Positions 42,198 through 49,979 of a stretch of 64,000 bases of DNA are shown in pieces. Under the pieces are notes generated by a model. That model saw only the letters and a program-made list of their open reading frames with translations. It was not told the origin of the DNA and made no database searches. The DNA comes from Streptomyces sp. ADI95-17 (GTDB lineage Bacteria; Actinomycetota; Actinomycetes; Streptomycetales; Streptomycetaceae): contig NZ_ML123047.1 in the NCBI RefSeq assembly GCF_003846175.1, positions 741,362 through 805,361 on the forward strand, given 5' to 3'. The stretch's first letter is position 1. Each line of letters opens with the position of its first letter. A program made the translations under genes and the position numbers.

Positions 42198-42699
42198 CAA
42201 ACAACTCCTGGATCTCCTCGGTCTCACCCGGCATACGCCCGGCCCCCCTCATCCGGACGACACGGAACCCGAAGAAAACGGGTGACGGTGATCACACGGC
42301 TCCGGAGCGGGGTGCGCCGCCGAAGCGGGGTGCGCCGGAAGCCCTGATCACCGACATCCGGGCATACGGGAGAAAGAGTTATCAAACCCCTTGACCAGCG
42401 GGAAATTGGGAGGAGAATCGTCAATACACCAGAAAACCAGAGCGAGCCGCACCGCCGACGGAGACGTCCGCCGACCCGAGTGACCCTCTCGTTGGCTCTG
42501 GCCAGGCCCCCGGCAGCTCCTCCGGATCCGGAGCTTTCAGCGACGGCTGGAAGTCCCGGCACCGAGAAGGACTACCGGGGACTGCATGTGTGCACCCACG
42601 GCCGCGTGATCACGCCATGGAGGCGGGGCGCGGGACGCCGTGGAAGACCTGACCGGGGGTTTGGAAGCCGGTCAGGTGTCCAGCCGGCCGGTCAGCCGT
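42198..42699. other. gene-free stretch upstream of the sigma factor
   Basis: About 500 bp between the sigma gene start and the response regulator stop. Frames here are short with no family resemblance. A GAAGCGGGGTGCGCCG-type direct repeat occurs near 42303-42340. The sigma-gene promoter should be here. Confidence 0.4.
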
Positions 42700-43542
42700 T
42701 CATCCGGTGATGCCTGGAACCATCAGACCGGACTCGTACGCGATCACCACCGCGTGGGTCCGGTTCTGCGCGCCGAGCTTGGTCAGCACGTTTCCGACGT
42801 GGGTCTTGACCGTCTCCAGGCTCACCGTGAGGGACTCCGCGATCTCCGGATTGGAGAGGCCGGTGGCCATCAGACGCAGCACCTCCTCCTCCCGCCCGGT
42901 CAGGTCGGCCTGCGGCAGGGCCTCGGCGGAGCCCAGCGGACGGGCGGCGACCATGCGGCCCAGGGCGGCCGGGAAGAGGACCGCTTCGCCCACCGCCACC
43001 ACCCGGACCGCCTCGGCGATCCGGCGGACCGGGAGGCGCTTGAGGACGAAGCCGCTGGCGCCCGCGCTGAGGGCGGCGGTGACATAGCCGTCGTTCTCGA
43101 AGGTGGTGATCACCACGACCTTCGGCGGGTCGGCCGCCTCGGCCAGCAGCCGGCGGGTGGCCTCGATCCCGTTGAGACGCGGCATCCGGACGTCCATCAG
43201 GACCACGTCCGGCCGCAGGCTCCGTGCCCGTTCGACCGCCTCGACGCCGTCGGCGGCCTCGCCGACCACCGTGATCCCCGGCTGTGCGGCGAGCAGCATG
43301 CCCAGGCCGCTGCGGGTCACCTCGTCGTCGTCGGCGATCAGGAGGCTGACGGCGGTGTCGGTGACGGCGGGGAGGGCCGTGCCTTCGTCCGTACCGGAAG
43401 CACTTACGCCGACGCCCGTACTGGAAGCACTCACGCCGACGCCCGTACTGGAAGCACTCACGCCGACGCCCGTGCCGGAAGCACTCACGCCGACGTCCGT
43501 ACTGGAAGCACTTACGCCGACGCCCGTGCCGGAAGCACTCAC
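42700..43542 (-). CDS. NarL/LuxR-family response regulator with repetitive N-terminal extension
   Basis: Up to 280 residues. The receiver (LLIADDDEVTRSGLGMLL, phospho-Asp in VVLMDVRMP, Lys in FVLKRL) and the LuxR helix-turn-helix (LTGREEEVLRLMATGLSNPEIA) are complete. Ahead of the receiver are ~57 residues of a 9-residue repeat (VSASSTGVG type) encoded by a 27-bp minisatellite. The kinase stop and a GTG overlap at 43539-43542; each repeat copy also carries a GTG, so translation could start at several points, or at codons just before the receiver. It partners with the kinase upstream. Confidence 0.88.
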   Translation of the reverse strand: MSASGTGVGVSASSTDVGVSASGTGVGVSASSTGVGVSASSTGVGVSASGTDEGTALPAVTDTAVSLLIADDDEVTRSGLGMLLAAQPGITVVGEAADGVEAVERARSLRPDVVLMDVRMPRLNGIEATRRLLAEAADPPKVVVITTFENDGYVTAALSAGASGFVLKRLPVRRIAEAVRVVAVGEAVLFPAALGRMVAARPLGSAEALPQADLTGREEEVLRLMATGLSNPEIAESLTVSLETVKTHVGNVLTKLGAQNRTHAVVIAYESGLMVPGITG

Positions 43543-43555
43543 GCCGACGCCCGTA
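43394..43555 (-). repeat. 27-bp minisatellite, six copies, across kinase-regulator junction
   Basis: Six direct 27-bp units with few substitutions. The array covers the last codons and stop of the kinase and the N-terminal extension of the regulator. Because the unit is a multiple of three, copy-number changes keep the regulator frame. Confidence 0.95.
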
Positions 43556-44786
43556 CCGGGAGCCGGACGGCCAGCCGCCAGTGCTGCGTCCCGTCCGGGC
43601 CGGCCCGGAACTCACCGTGCAGCAGCCGGACACGTTCGGCCAGTCCGGACAGGCCGTGGCCGGAGGTCGGGAAGGCCCCCGAGTGCGCGCCCGGGTCCGT
43701 ACGCGCCCCGGTCCGGTTGACCACCGCGAGGTCCAGCGCGTCCGGCCCGGCCACCACCTCGATGCCGATCGGGCCGCCCGCCCCGTGACGCAGCGCGTTC
43801 GTCAGCCCCTCCTGGAGGATCCGGTACGCCGCCCGGGAGAGCGTCCCCTGCACCTGCGCCAACTCGCCCGACAGCTCCGGCTCCACCACCGCACCCGCGT
43901 GCCGCAGACGGTCCAGCAGCCCGGGGAGATCGGCCAGGGTCCGGGTCGGCGCCGTCCCCGACTGTTCCTCGCGCAGCACTCCGAGTACGTAGTCCAGGTC
44001 CTCCAGCGCTGCCCGCGTCGACTCCTCGATGCTGCGCATCGCGGCCCGCGCCGCCGCCGGGTCGGCGGAGAGCATCTCGCCCGCCACCGCCGCCTGGATG
44101 GTGGCCGCCGTCAGTGTGTGGCCGATCGAGTCGTGCAACTCGTGGGCGATCCGGTTGCGTTCGGCCAGCAGCATCTCCCGCTCGGCGGCCAGCGCGAGCC
44201 GTTCGGCCGCCGACGGCCCAAGCAGCCGCGGCGCAGACCACCGCAGGAGCTTCGTCATCAGTACGCAGATGGTCACCGCCAGCATGATCAACACGGCCGC
44301 CACCACCCAGCTCCACCCGCCCGAAGCCTGGAACGACGAACCGAACAGGCTCAGCCGCGCCTCGCCGCCGATCCAGTTCCCCGGCAGCGCGATGCCCATG
44401 ATGAACAGCACCCCGCTCGCCAGCGCCCCCATCCACCCGACGGCCACGTGCAGCACCAGCCAGAGCGGGGTCCGCCAGCGGTCGAGACCGGATGAACCGG
44501 AGGCCCGGCGACCGGCCACCGGATTCGGCAGCGGCACCTGCAACAGCTTGCGGGCGGATACGACCAGCGCCCGCCGTACGGGGCGCACCAGCCCGGCCGC
44601 GCCGACCAGTACCGCCCAGATCAGCAGGACCAGGACGATCTGCACGCTCTCGGGCGCGGACGGCCACAACAACGCGGGCAGCAGGGCGAACGGCAGCAGC
44701 GGAAGGCCCGCCAGCGCGCCGCAGTAGGCGAACAGCGCACCCGAATACGTGGAGCCGCGCAGCAGCGGCCGGATTCCCCTGATCAT
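43539..44786 (-). CDS. membrane sensor histidine kinase (HisKA_3 type)
   Basis: A 415-residue kinase. Several N-terminal transmembrane helices (residues ~15-190) precede the HisKA_3 dimerisation segment ERNRIAHELHDSIGHTL, whose first His is the phospho-acceptor. The HATPase part has ILQEGLTNALRHG (N box) and SGHGLSGLAERVRLLHG. ATG 44786 has no clear ribosome-binding site, so the start is uncertain. It is divergent from the serine hydrolase genes at 44931, which are candidate targets. Confidence 0.9.
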   Translation of the reverse strand: MIRGIRPLLRGSTYSGALFAYCGALAGLPLLPFALLPALLWPSAPESVQIVLVLLIWAVLVGAAGLVRPVRRALVVSARKLLQVPLPNPVAGRRASGSSGLDRWRTPLWLVLHVAVGWMGALASGVLFIMGIALPGNWIGGEARLSLFGSSFQASGGWSWVVAAVLIMLAVTICVLMTKLLRWSAPRLLGPSAAERLALAAEREMLLAERNRIAHELHDSIGHTLTAATIQAAVAGEMLSADPAAARAAMRSIEESTRAALEDLDYVLGVLREEQSGTAPTRTLADLPGLLDRLRHAGAVVEPELSGELAQVQGTLSRAAYRILQEGLTNALRHGAGGPIGIEVVAGPDALDLAVVNRTGARTDPGAHSGAFPTSGHGLSGLAERVRLLHGEFRAGPDGTQHWRLAVRLPVRASA

Positions 44787-44930
44787 GGCGTCAGTATCAC
44801 CGGGTGGCCCACCGGCAGCCTCCCCCGATCGGGGGAGCGATTTCTCCCGCCTTGCCGCGATGCGGTCGAGGGGCCCTGGAAACCAGGATCGTGCTCCGAC
44901 CAAACGATTCCCCAGCCCAGGAGCTGACTC

Positions 44931-46118
44931 ATGCGTGCTCGGACCCAGCAGGGCCCCCGTTCCTCGACCCGGCAGCAGGGCGGCAGGCGGCGACGAACCG
45001 TATCGGCCGCGGCCGCGATGGCCATCGGCGTCATGACACTGGCCGCACTCACCCCACCCGCCTCCTCCGCCTCCGCGGCTGTCGCCACCGCCCGGCCGGA
45101 CGCCGTCCAGCAGGCCCTGAACACGCTGGTGCGCGACGACGGGATGCCGGCCGCGCTGGCGAGCGTCAAGGGCCGTGACGGCCGCACCCGTACGTACACC
45201 GCGGGAGTCGGCGACCTGGCCACCGGCTCGAAGGTGCCCAGGGGCGGCCAGGTACGGATCGGCAGCAACACCAAGGCGTTCACGGCGGTCGTGGTTCTGC
45301 AACTGGTCGGCGAAGGGAAGATCGCGCTCGACGCCGACATCGACACCTACCTGCCCGGTCTCGTCCGCGGGAAGGGGATCGACGGGCGCCGCATCACCGT
45401 CCGCCAGCTCCTCCAGCACACCAGCGGACTCCCCGAGTACGGCCTGCACATCGACGACGACGAGCTCAGGCACCGGTACTTCGAGCCGCGCGAGCTGCTC
45501 GACATCGCCCTCCGGTACAAGGCCGACGCGGCTCCGGGCGAGAAGTGGGGATACAGCAACACCAACTACCTCCTGGCCGGCCTGATCGTCCAGAAGATCA
45601 CCGGCCGCCCCCTCGCCGAGGAGATCGACCGGCGCATCATCAAGCGCGTCGGGCTGCGCCACACCTACTTCCCCACCCCCGGCGACAAGACCATCCGAGA
45701 GCCGCACCCCCAGGGCTACCACCGCAACCCGGCGGACGGACCGCTGCGCGACTTCACGGAGATAGACCCCTCCGCGGGCTGGGCCGCAGGCCAGCTGATC
45801 TCCACCGACTCCGACCTCAACCGCTTCTTCGGCGCACTCCTGGCCGGCCGCCTCCTCCCGGCGGCCCAGCTCGCCGAGATGCGCACGACCGTCCCCGTCG
45901 GTGACTCGGGGATGCGCTACGGACTGGGGCTCACGAGCAGGCCGCTGCCGTGCGGCGGCGTCTACTGGGGCCACGGCGGCGACATCCCGGGCTACGAGAC
46001 CCGGGGCGGCGTCACCGAAGACGGCCGCGCCGTCAACGTCACGGTCACCAGCATCCCGACGGACGAGGCGGCCGTGCAGCACGTGAAGGACGCCGTGGAC
46101 AGGGCCCTGTGCGGATGA
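44931..46118 (+). CDS. secreted serine hydrolase, beta-lactamase/D-Ala-D-Ala carboxypeptidase family (copy 1)
   Basis: A 395-residue class C beta-lactamase-like enzyme. A signal peptide (RRRRTVSAAAAMAIGVMTLAALTPPASSASA) leads to the SxxK motif GSNTKAFTA, the YxN motif GYSNTNY and WGHGGD for the third motif. It may trim peptidoglycan peptides or hydrolyse esters. AGGAG precedes ATG 44931. It is ~80 bp upstream of a close paralogue and divergent from the two-component genes. Confidence 0.92.
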   Translation: MRARTQQGPRSSTRQQGGRRRRTVSAAAAMAIGVMTLAALTPPASSASAAVATARPDAVQQALNTLVRDDGMPAALASVKGRDGRTRTYTAGVGDLATGSKVPRGGQVRIGSNTKAFTAVVVLQLVGEGKIALDADIDTYLPGLVRGKGIDGRRITVRQLLQHTSGLPEYGLHIDDDELRHRYFEPRELLDIALRYKADAAPGEKWGYSNTNYLLAGLIVQKITGRPLAEEIDRRIIKRVGLRHTYFPTPGDKTIREPHPQGYHRNPADGPLRDFTEIDPSAGWAAGQLISTDSDLNRFFGALLAGRLLPAAQLAEMRTTVPVGDSGMRYGLGLTSRPLPCGGVYWGHGGDIPGYETRGGVTEDGRAVNVTVTSIPTDEAAVQHVKDAVDRALCG

Positions 46119-46197
46119 ACCACGCACACCCGCGCCCCACCCCGCACCCCACACCCACAGCTCGTACAACGGTCCGACGATCCCCAGGAGTTGAATC

Positions 46198-47433
46198 ATG
46201 CGCGGACAGACACGGCAAACACTGCGCGAGTCGGACCACAAGCCGGACCGCGAGCAGGAACACAAGCCGGACCACAAACCGGGCCGTCGACCGGGCACCC
46301 GGCGAAGGGCCCTGTCCGCCGTGGCCGCGATGGCCATCGGCGTCATGACACTGGGCGCACTCACCCCGCCCGCCTCCGCAGCCTCCGCAGCCACCTCAGC
46401 CTCCGCCGGTCGCGACGCCGTCCGGCAGAGCCTGAACGCGCTGGTGCGCGACGACGGGATGCCGGCCGCGCTGGCGAGTGTCAAGGGCCGTGACGGCCGC
46501 ACCCGTACGTACACCGCGGGAGTCGGCGACCTGTCCACCGGCTCGAAGGTGCCCGTCGGCGGGCAGGTGCGGATCGGCAGCAACACCAAGGCGTTCACGG
46601 CGGTCGTGGTGCTGCAGCTGGTCGGTGAAGGGAAGATCGCCCTCGGCGCCGACGTCGACACCTACCTGCCCGGTCTCGTCCGCGGGAAGGGGATCGACGG
46701 TCGCCGCATCACCGTCCGCCAGCTCCTCCAGCAGACCAGCGGACTCCCCAACTACACCAACTACCTCGGGGACGACGTCCGTTACTACACCCCCCGCGAA
46801 CTGCTCGCCACCGCCCTCCGCCATCCGGCCGACTTCGCCCCCGGGAAGAAATGGGCATACAGCAACACGAACTACATCGTGGCCGGCCTGATCGTCCAGA
46901 AGGTCACCGGCCGCCCCCTCGCCGAGGAGATGGACCGGCGCATCATCAAGCGCGTCGGGCTGCGCCACACCTACTTCCCCGCTCCCGGTGACGCGCGCAT
47001 CCGGGAGCCCCACCCCCACGGCTACTACCGGGAATCGGCGGACGGACCGCTGCGCGACATCACGGAGATCGACCCCTCCTGGGGCTGGGCGGCAGGTCAG
47101 TTGATCTCCACCGACTCCGACCTCAACCGCTTCTTCGGCGCACTCCTGGCCGGCCGCCTCCTGCCCCCGGCCCAGCTCGCCCAGATGCGCTCCACCGTCC
47201 CCGCCGAAGCGACCTTCGGCCCCGGCGCCCGCTACGGACTCGGCCTCGTCAGCAGACCGCTGCCGTGCGGCGGCCTCTCCTGGGGCCACGGCGGCAGCTT
47301 CCCGGGCTACGAGACCCGGAGCGGCGCCACCGACGACGGCCGCGCCGCCAGTGTCGCGGTCACCATGCAACTCACCGACGAGGCGAGCCGGCGCAACCTC
47401 GAACGCGCCGTGGACACCGCCCTGTGCCGCTGA
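46198..47433 (+). CDS. secreted serine hydrolase, paralogue (copy 2)
   Basis: A 411-residue tandem paralogue of the preceding enzyme, with the same catalytic motifs (GSNTKAFTA, AYSNTNY, WGHGGS). Long stretches such as the VRDDGMPAALASVKGRDGRT region are identical. It differs by a Lys/Asp/His-rich cytoplasmic lead-in before the signal peptide and a changed loop (LPNYTNYLGDDV for LPEYGLHIDDDE). The similarity points to a recent duplication followed by divergence around the active-site rim. A strong hairpin follows at 47453. Confidence 0.92.
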   Translation: MRGQTRQTLRESDHKPDREQEHKPDHKPGRRPGTRRRALSAVAAMAIGVMTLGALTPPASAASAATSASAGRDAVRQSLNALVRDDGMPAALASVKGRDGRTRTYTAGVGDLSTGSKVPVGGQVRIGSNTKAFTAVVVLQLVGEGKIALGADVDTYLPGLVRGKGIDGRRITVRQLLQQTSGLPNYTNYLGDDVRYYTPRELLATALRHPADFAPGKKWAYSNTNYIVAGLIVQKVTGRPLAEEMDRRIIKRVGLRHTYFPAPGDARIREPHPHGYYRESADGPLRDITEIDPSWGWAAGQLISTDSDLNRFFGALLAGRLLPPAQLAQMRSTVPAEATFGPGARYGLGLVSRPLPCGGLSWGHGGSFPGYETRSGATDDGRAASVAVTMQLTDEASRRNLERAVDTALCR

Positions 47434-47452
47434 ACCCCACCGAGAACCACGG

Positions 47453-47492
47453 ACGCCGAAGGCCCCGCAGCGAGCTGCGGGGCCTTCGGCGT
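47453..47492. terminator. 18-bp perfect hairpin after serine hydrolase 2, related to the tRNA-Ser terminator
   Basis: Arms 47453-47470 and 47475-47492 pair perfectly around a CGAG loop. The sequence and the following TATTGCCCGGTG resemble the hairpins at 48148 and 53617, suggesting a third, more eroded copy of the tRNA-Ser downstream region, now acting as a terminator. Confidence 0.8.
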
Positions 47493-47539
47493 ATTGCCCG
47501 GTGGAAGCCGGCTGTTCAGGACGGAGGCGGGGCGCGGAG

Positions 47540-47668
47540 ATCGGCACCGGCACCGAGGTGCTGGCCGCCGCGCAGCGGACCGCGCCCGACATCGCGCTGC
47601 TCGACGTGCAGATGCCCGGCCGGATACGTCGTGAAGGACTCCTCACCGGAACAACTGGTCGCCGCCCC
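47540..47668 (+). pseudogene. response regulator fragments
   Basis: Two pieces of a NarL-type receiver lie side by side in different frames: EVLAAAQRTAPDIALLDVQMPG (47555-47621) and GYVVKDSSPEQL (47624-47660). About 40 residues between them are missing. There is no start or helix-turn-helix, so this is debris. Confidence 0.75.
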
Positions 47669-47969
47669 CGCGCTGTCCGTCCTGGCATGCACCCTGCTCG
47701 GAATCGGCGGCGGCGCGTGCCTCGTCCTCGCGCTGACCTTCCAGAGCCAGCGCGCCGGCAACTCCGGCGAAGCCGCCGCACTGGCGGGCATGGCACAGTC
47801 CATCGGCTACCTCGTGGCGGCGGCCGGGCCCCTCCTCCTGGGCATCCTGCACGACACCACGCACAGCTGGACGCTTCCGCTCACCGTCCTGGCCGTCCTC
47901 GGCATCGCCACGGCGGTCGCCGGACACGGTGCGGGACAGGACCGCCACATACATCAGCCCTCCCGCTGA
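47669..47969 (+). pseudogene. MFS transporter C-terminal fragment
   Basis: About 100 codons matching the last helices of a cyanate/NimT-like MFS permease (LVLALTFQSQRAG, AGMAQSIGYLVAAAGPLLLGILHD). The reading frame joins directly to the response regulator fragment upstream and lacks the other ~300 residues of a transporter. Confidence 0.8.
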
Positions 47970-48147
47970 CACGACCGCGTTGCGCGTCCTGGAGCGGTTG
48001 GACACGCTCACCTGCGGCGAACTCCGGTAACGGGTCGGCGCTGTGGCCTCCGAGCGGCGCCGGGCCGGTGCCTCGGCGGAGCACCCGGCCCCCATGGTCG
48101 AGCAGACCGGACCCCTACGGGCAGACATGTGGCGCGGAGGGGGAACA

Positions 48148-48275
48148 ACGTCGAAGGGCCCCGCAGCAAGCTGCGGGGCCCTTCGACGTATTGCCCGGTG
48201 AGAGCAATGGCGGAGGATACGAGATTCGAACTCGTGAGGGGGTTGCCCCCAACATGCTTTCCAAGGGTTCGTCCG
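48148..48275 (-). repeat. partial tRNA-Ser copy with terminator (att-like direct repeat)
   Basis: A 19-bp perfect hairpin (48148-48189) followed by a near-identical copy of the downstream and 3' half of the tRNA-Ser gene at 53677. Identity runs without break over about 60 bp (48179-48240), continues with one extra G and one C-to-T change, and stops at the anticodon loop (CTTTCCAAG). The 5' half is absent. This is the pattern left when an element integrates into a tRNA gene. Confidence 0.85.
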
Positions 48276-48419
48276 GGGGTTCGAAGACGTACCGGAGCGT
48301 TCCGATCTGCGGTGCAGCAGCTGCGGGCGGGGCTTCTGAACGGTGCTGTACGTGGGCGAACACAACCGGAACTGCAACCACGGAGCAGCAGGAGGGGGCC
48401 TGCCGCTCTGCCGGCCGTA

Positions 48420-48845
48420 GGTCGGACTGCCGGCGGGTCCGCTTGGCGGGGCAGTTCCAGTGTGGCGACGGTTCCGTGGGGCGTGGTGTTGGCCAGAGTG
48501 AGGTGGGCGCCGATGACGTGGGCCTGGCCGGGGGCGATGGTGAGGCCGAGGCCGAGGCCGTGTCCGTGGCCCCGTTCGGCGGATTCGGTGCGGAAGCGCT
48601 GGGGTCCGTGGGCGAGGAGTTCCGGGGAGAAGCCGGGGCCGTGGTCGCGTACGACGATGGTCGTGCCGTCGACCGTGACCTCGACCGGCGTCGCGCCGTG
48701 GCGGTGGGCGTTGAGGATCAGGTTGGTGACGATGCGGTCGAGACGGCGCGGGTCGGTCTCGGCGACCGGGTGGCCGGTCACCCCGACCCGCGTCTCCAGG
48801 CCCGTGCGTCGCACGGATTCCCGCCACCAGCTTGTCGAGTGGCAC
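48420..48845 (-). pseudogene. histidine kinase HATPase fragment
   Basis: Minus-strand sequence encodes the end of a sensor kinase: DKLVAG (about 48.83 kb), then in another frame LDRIVTNLILNAHRHG, VVRDHGPGFSPELL and HGLGLGLTIA. At least one frameshift near 48,810 and no dimerisation or sensor domain make it non-functional. The frame runs on into the tRNA-like repeat without a normal C-terminus. Confidence 0.8.
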
Positions 48846-48871
48846 CGCCTGGACGTCGGCCTGACGACCAC

Positions 48872-49792
48872 ATGGTCCAGGAGGAACTGGCGGACACGGA
48901 GGCGCTGCGCATCATTCTCTACAAGCTCTTCGACCATCTCCCGGCACCGCCCCTGCTGGACGGCCTGCCCACCGTATGGGCGGCGGGCCGCGCGCTCGCA
49001 GGCCCGGTCATCGGCACGATCACGGTGGCGTCCCTCCCCGAGCCCTTCCGCCGACAGGCGGGTCTGCCCGAAATCCCCGGCGCCCAGACGCTGATGCAAA
49101 GCGTCTGCGTGGCCGTCGGCCCGGCGCGCTTCCTCCCCGACAACTGGCTCCGGGCCGAGGGCCTCACCAGCCTGCTCCATCTGTCCTCGGACAGCGACGT
49201 CCCTCAAGCCGCGACGCTCACCGCGCTGCGCGGCCGGATGAAACAGGTCGGCGCCCTGTTCCGGCTGGTCACGCCGTTTGCCGTGCAGCACGGTCCCGCC
49301 GAGAGAACCGGATCGCAGCGGAGCGCTGACGAATTCCTCACCGCGGTGCTGGACCAGGCCGGCGACGGCTACCTGGACTGGCCCGATCTCGCCGCCATGG
49401 CCCGGGAGCTGTCATCCCGCCTCGATCTGGACGAACCGGAGGAGACCAGGCTCTACCACGCGTATGCCGAGTGGTTGAGGGAACTCCAGGCGGCCCTCGA
49501 CATCGACGGCGACGGCCGCATCAGCAAGGAGGAGTACGCCGCCGCTGTCCCCTCCCTCGCCGGGCCCGCGCTGATCAGGGTCGCCGAAGTGCTCTTCGAC
49601 GTCACCGACGCGGACGGCAACCAGTTCATCGACGCGGACGAGTACCGGGCCCTGTTCCGGACCGGGTTCCGGCGCACGGTGGCCGACGCCGACGCAAGGT
49701 ACTCACGCAGCGCGTTCGTGAAGGACTTTCTCTCCTTCATGTCGGGCCGCCGGCGCTCGACCGCCCATGACCCGCTGCTCGCCGACGCGTAG
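48872..49792 (+). CDS. EF-hand calcium-binding protein with MpaB-like N-terminal part
   Basis: 306 residues from ATG 48872. The N-terminal ~130 residues (LYKLFDHLPAPPLLDGLP, LPEPFRRQAGLPE) weakly resemble the C-terminal end of MpaB/DUF2236 oxygenases. The rest carries EF-hand loops: DQAGDGYLDWPDL, DIDGDGRISKEEY and DADGNQFIDADEY, the last two with full Asp/Glu ligation. The start lies within kinase debris, so the gene may be 5'-truncated or a chimera. No signal peptide is seen. Confidence 0.65.
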   Translation: MVQEELADTEALRIILYKLFDHLPAPPLLDGLPTVWAAGRALAGPVIGTITVASLPEPFRRQAGLPEIPGAQTLMQSVCVAVGPARFLPDNWLRAEGLTSLLHLSSDSDVPQAATLTALRGRMKQVGALFRLVTPFAVQHGPAERTGSQRSADEFLTAVLDQAGDGYLDWPDLAAMARELSSRLDLDEPEETRLYHAYAEWLRELQAALDIDGDGRISKEEYAAAVPSLAGPALIRVAEVLFDVTDADGNQFIDADEYRALFRTGFRRTVADADARYSRSAFVKDFLSFMSGRRRSTAHDPLLADA

Positions 49793-49890
49793 GACCCCCG
49801 GACCGAAGGGGCCGCGGGGAGGACAGGATTACGGGAGGAGCTTCACCACCCCGATCCGGTTCGGCAGTCCCCGCGTGGCCCCCTCACGCC

Positions 49891-49930
49891 GATGGCACCG
49901 GTCCCCGTGGCGGGGGGCCGGTGCCATCGT
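49891..49930. terminator. bidirectional hairpin between convergent genes
   Basis: Arms CGATGGCACCGG (49891-49902) and CCGGTGCCATCG (49919-49930) pair perfectly, with extra C/G pairs inside. It lies between the EF-hand gene (+) and the secreted hydrolase gene (-), where a shared terminator is expected. Confidence 0.75.
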
Positions 49931-49979
49931 TCAGGTGGTGCGCTCAGGGACCGTCAGCGCGGGACGTGGCCCCCGGGCG

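Noticed and set aside
43394..43555. CRISPR-like array
   Set aside because: The 27-bp units are directly adjacent with no spacers and are translated in frame; it is a minisatellite. The other tandem arrays also lack spacers.
47453..47492. Insertion-sequence terminal inverted repeat
   Set aside because: No transposase or partner repeat is present; similarity to the tRNA-Ser terminator explains it better.
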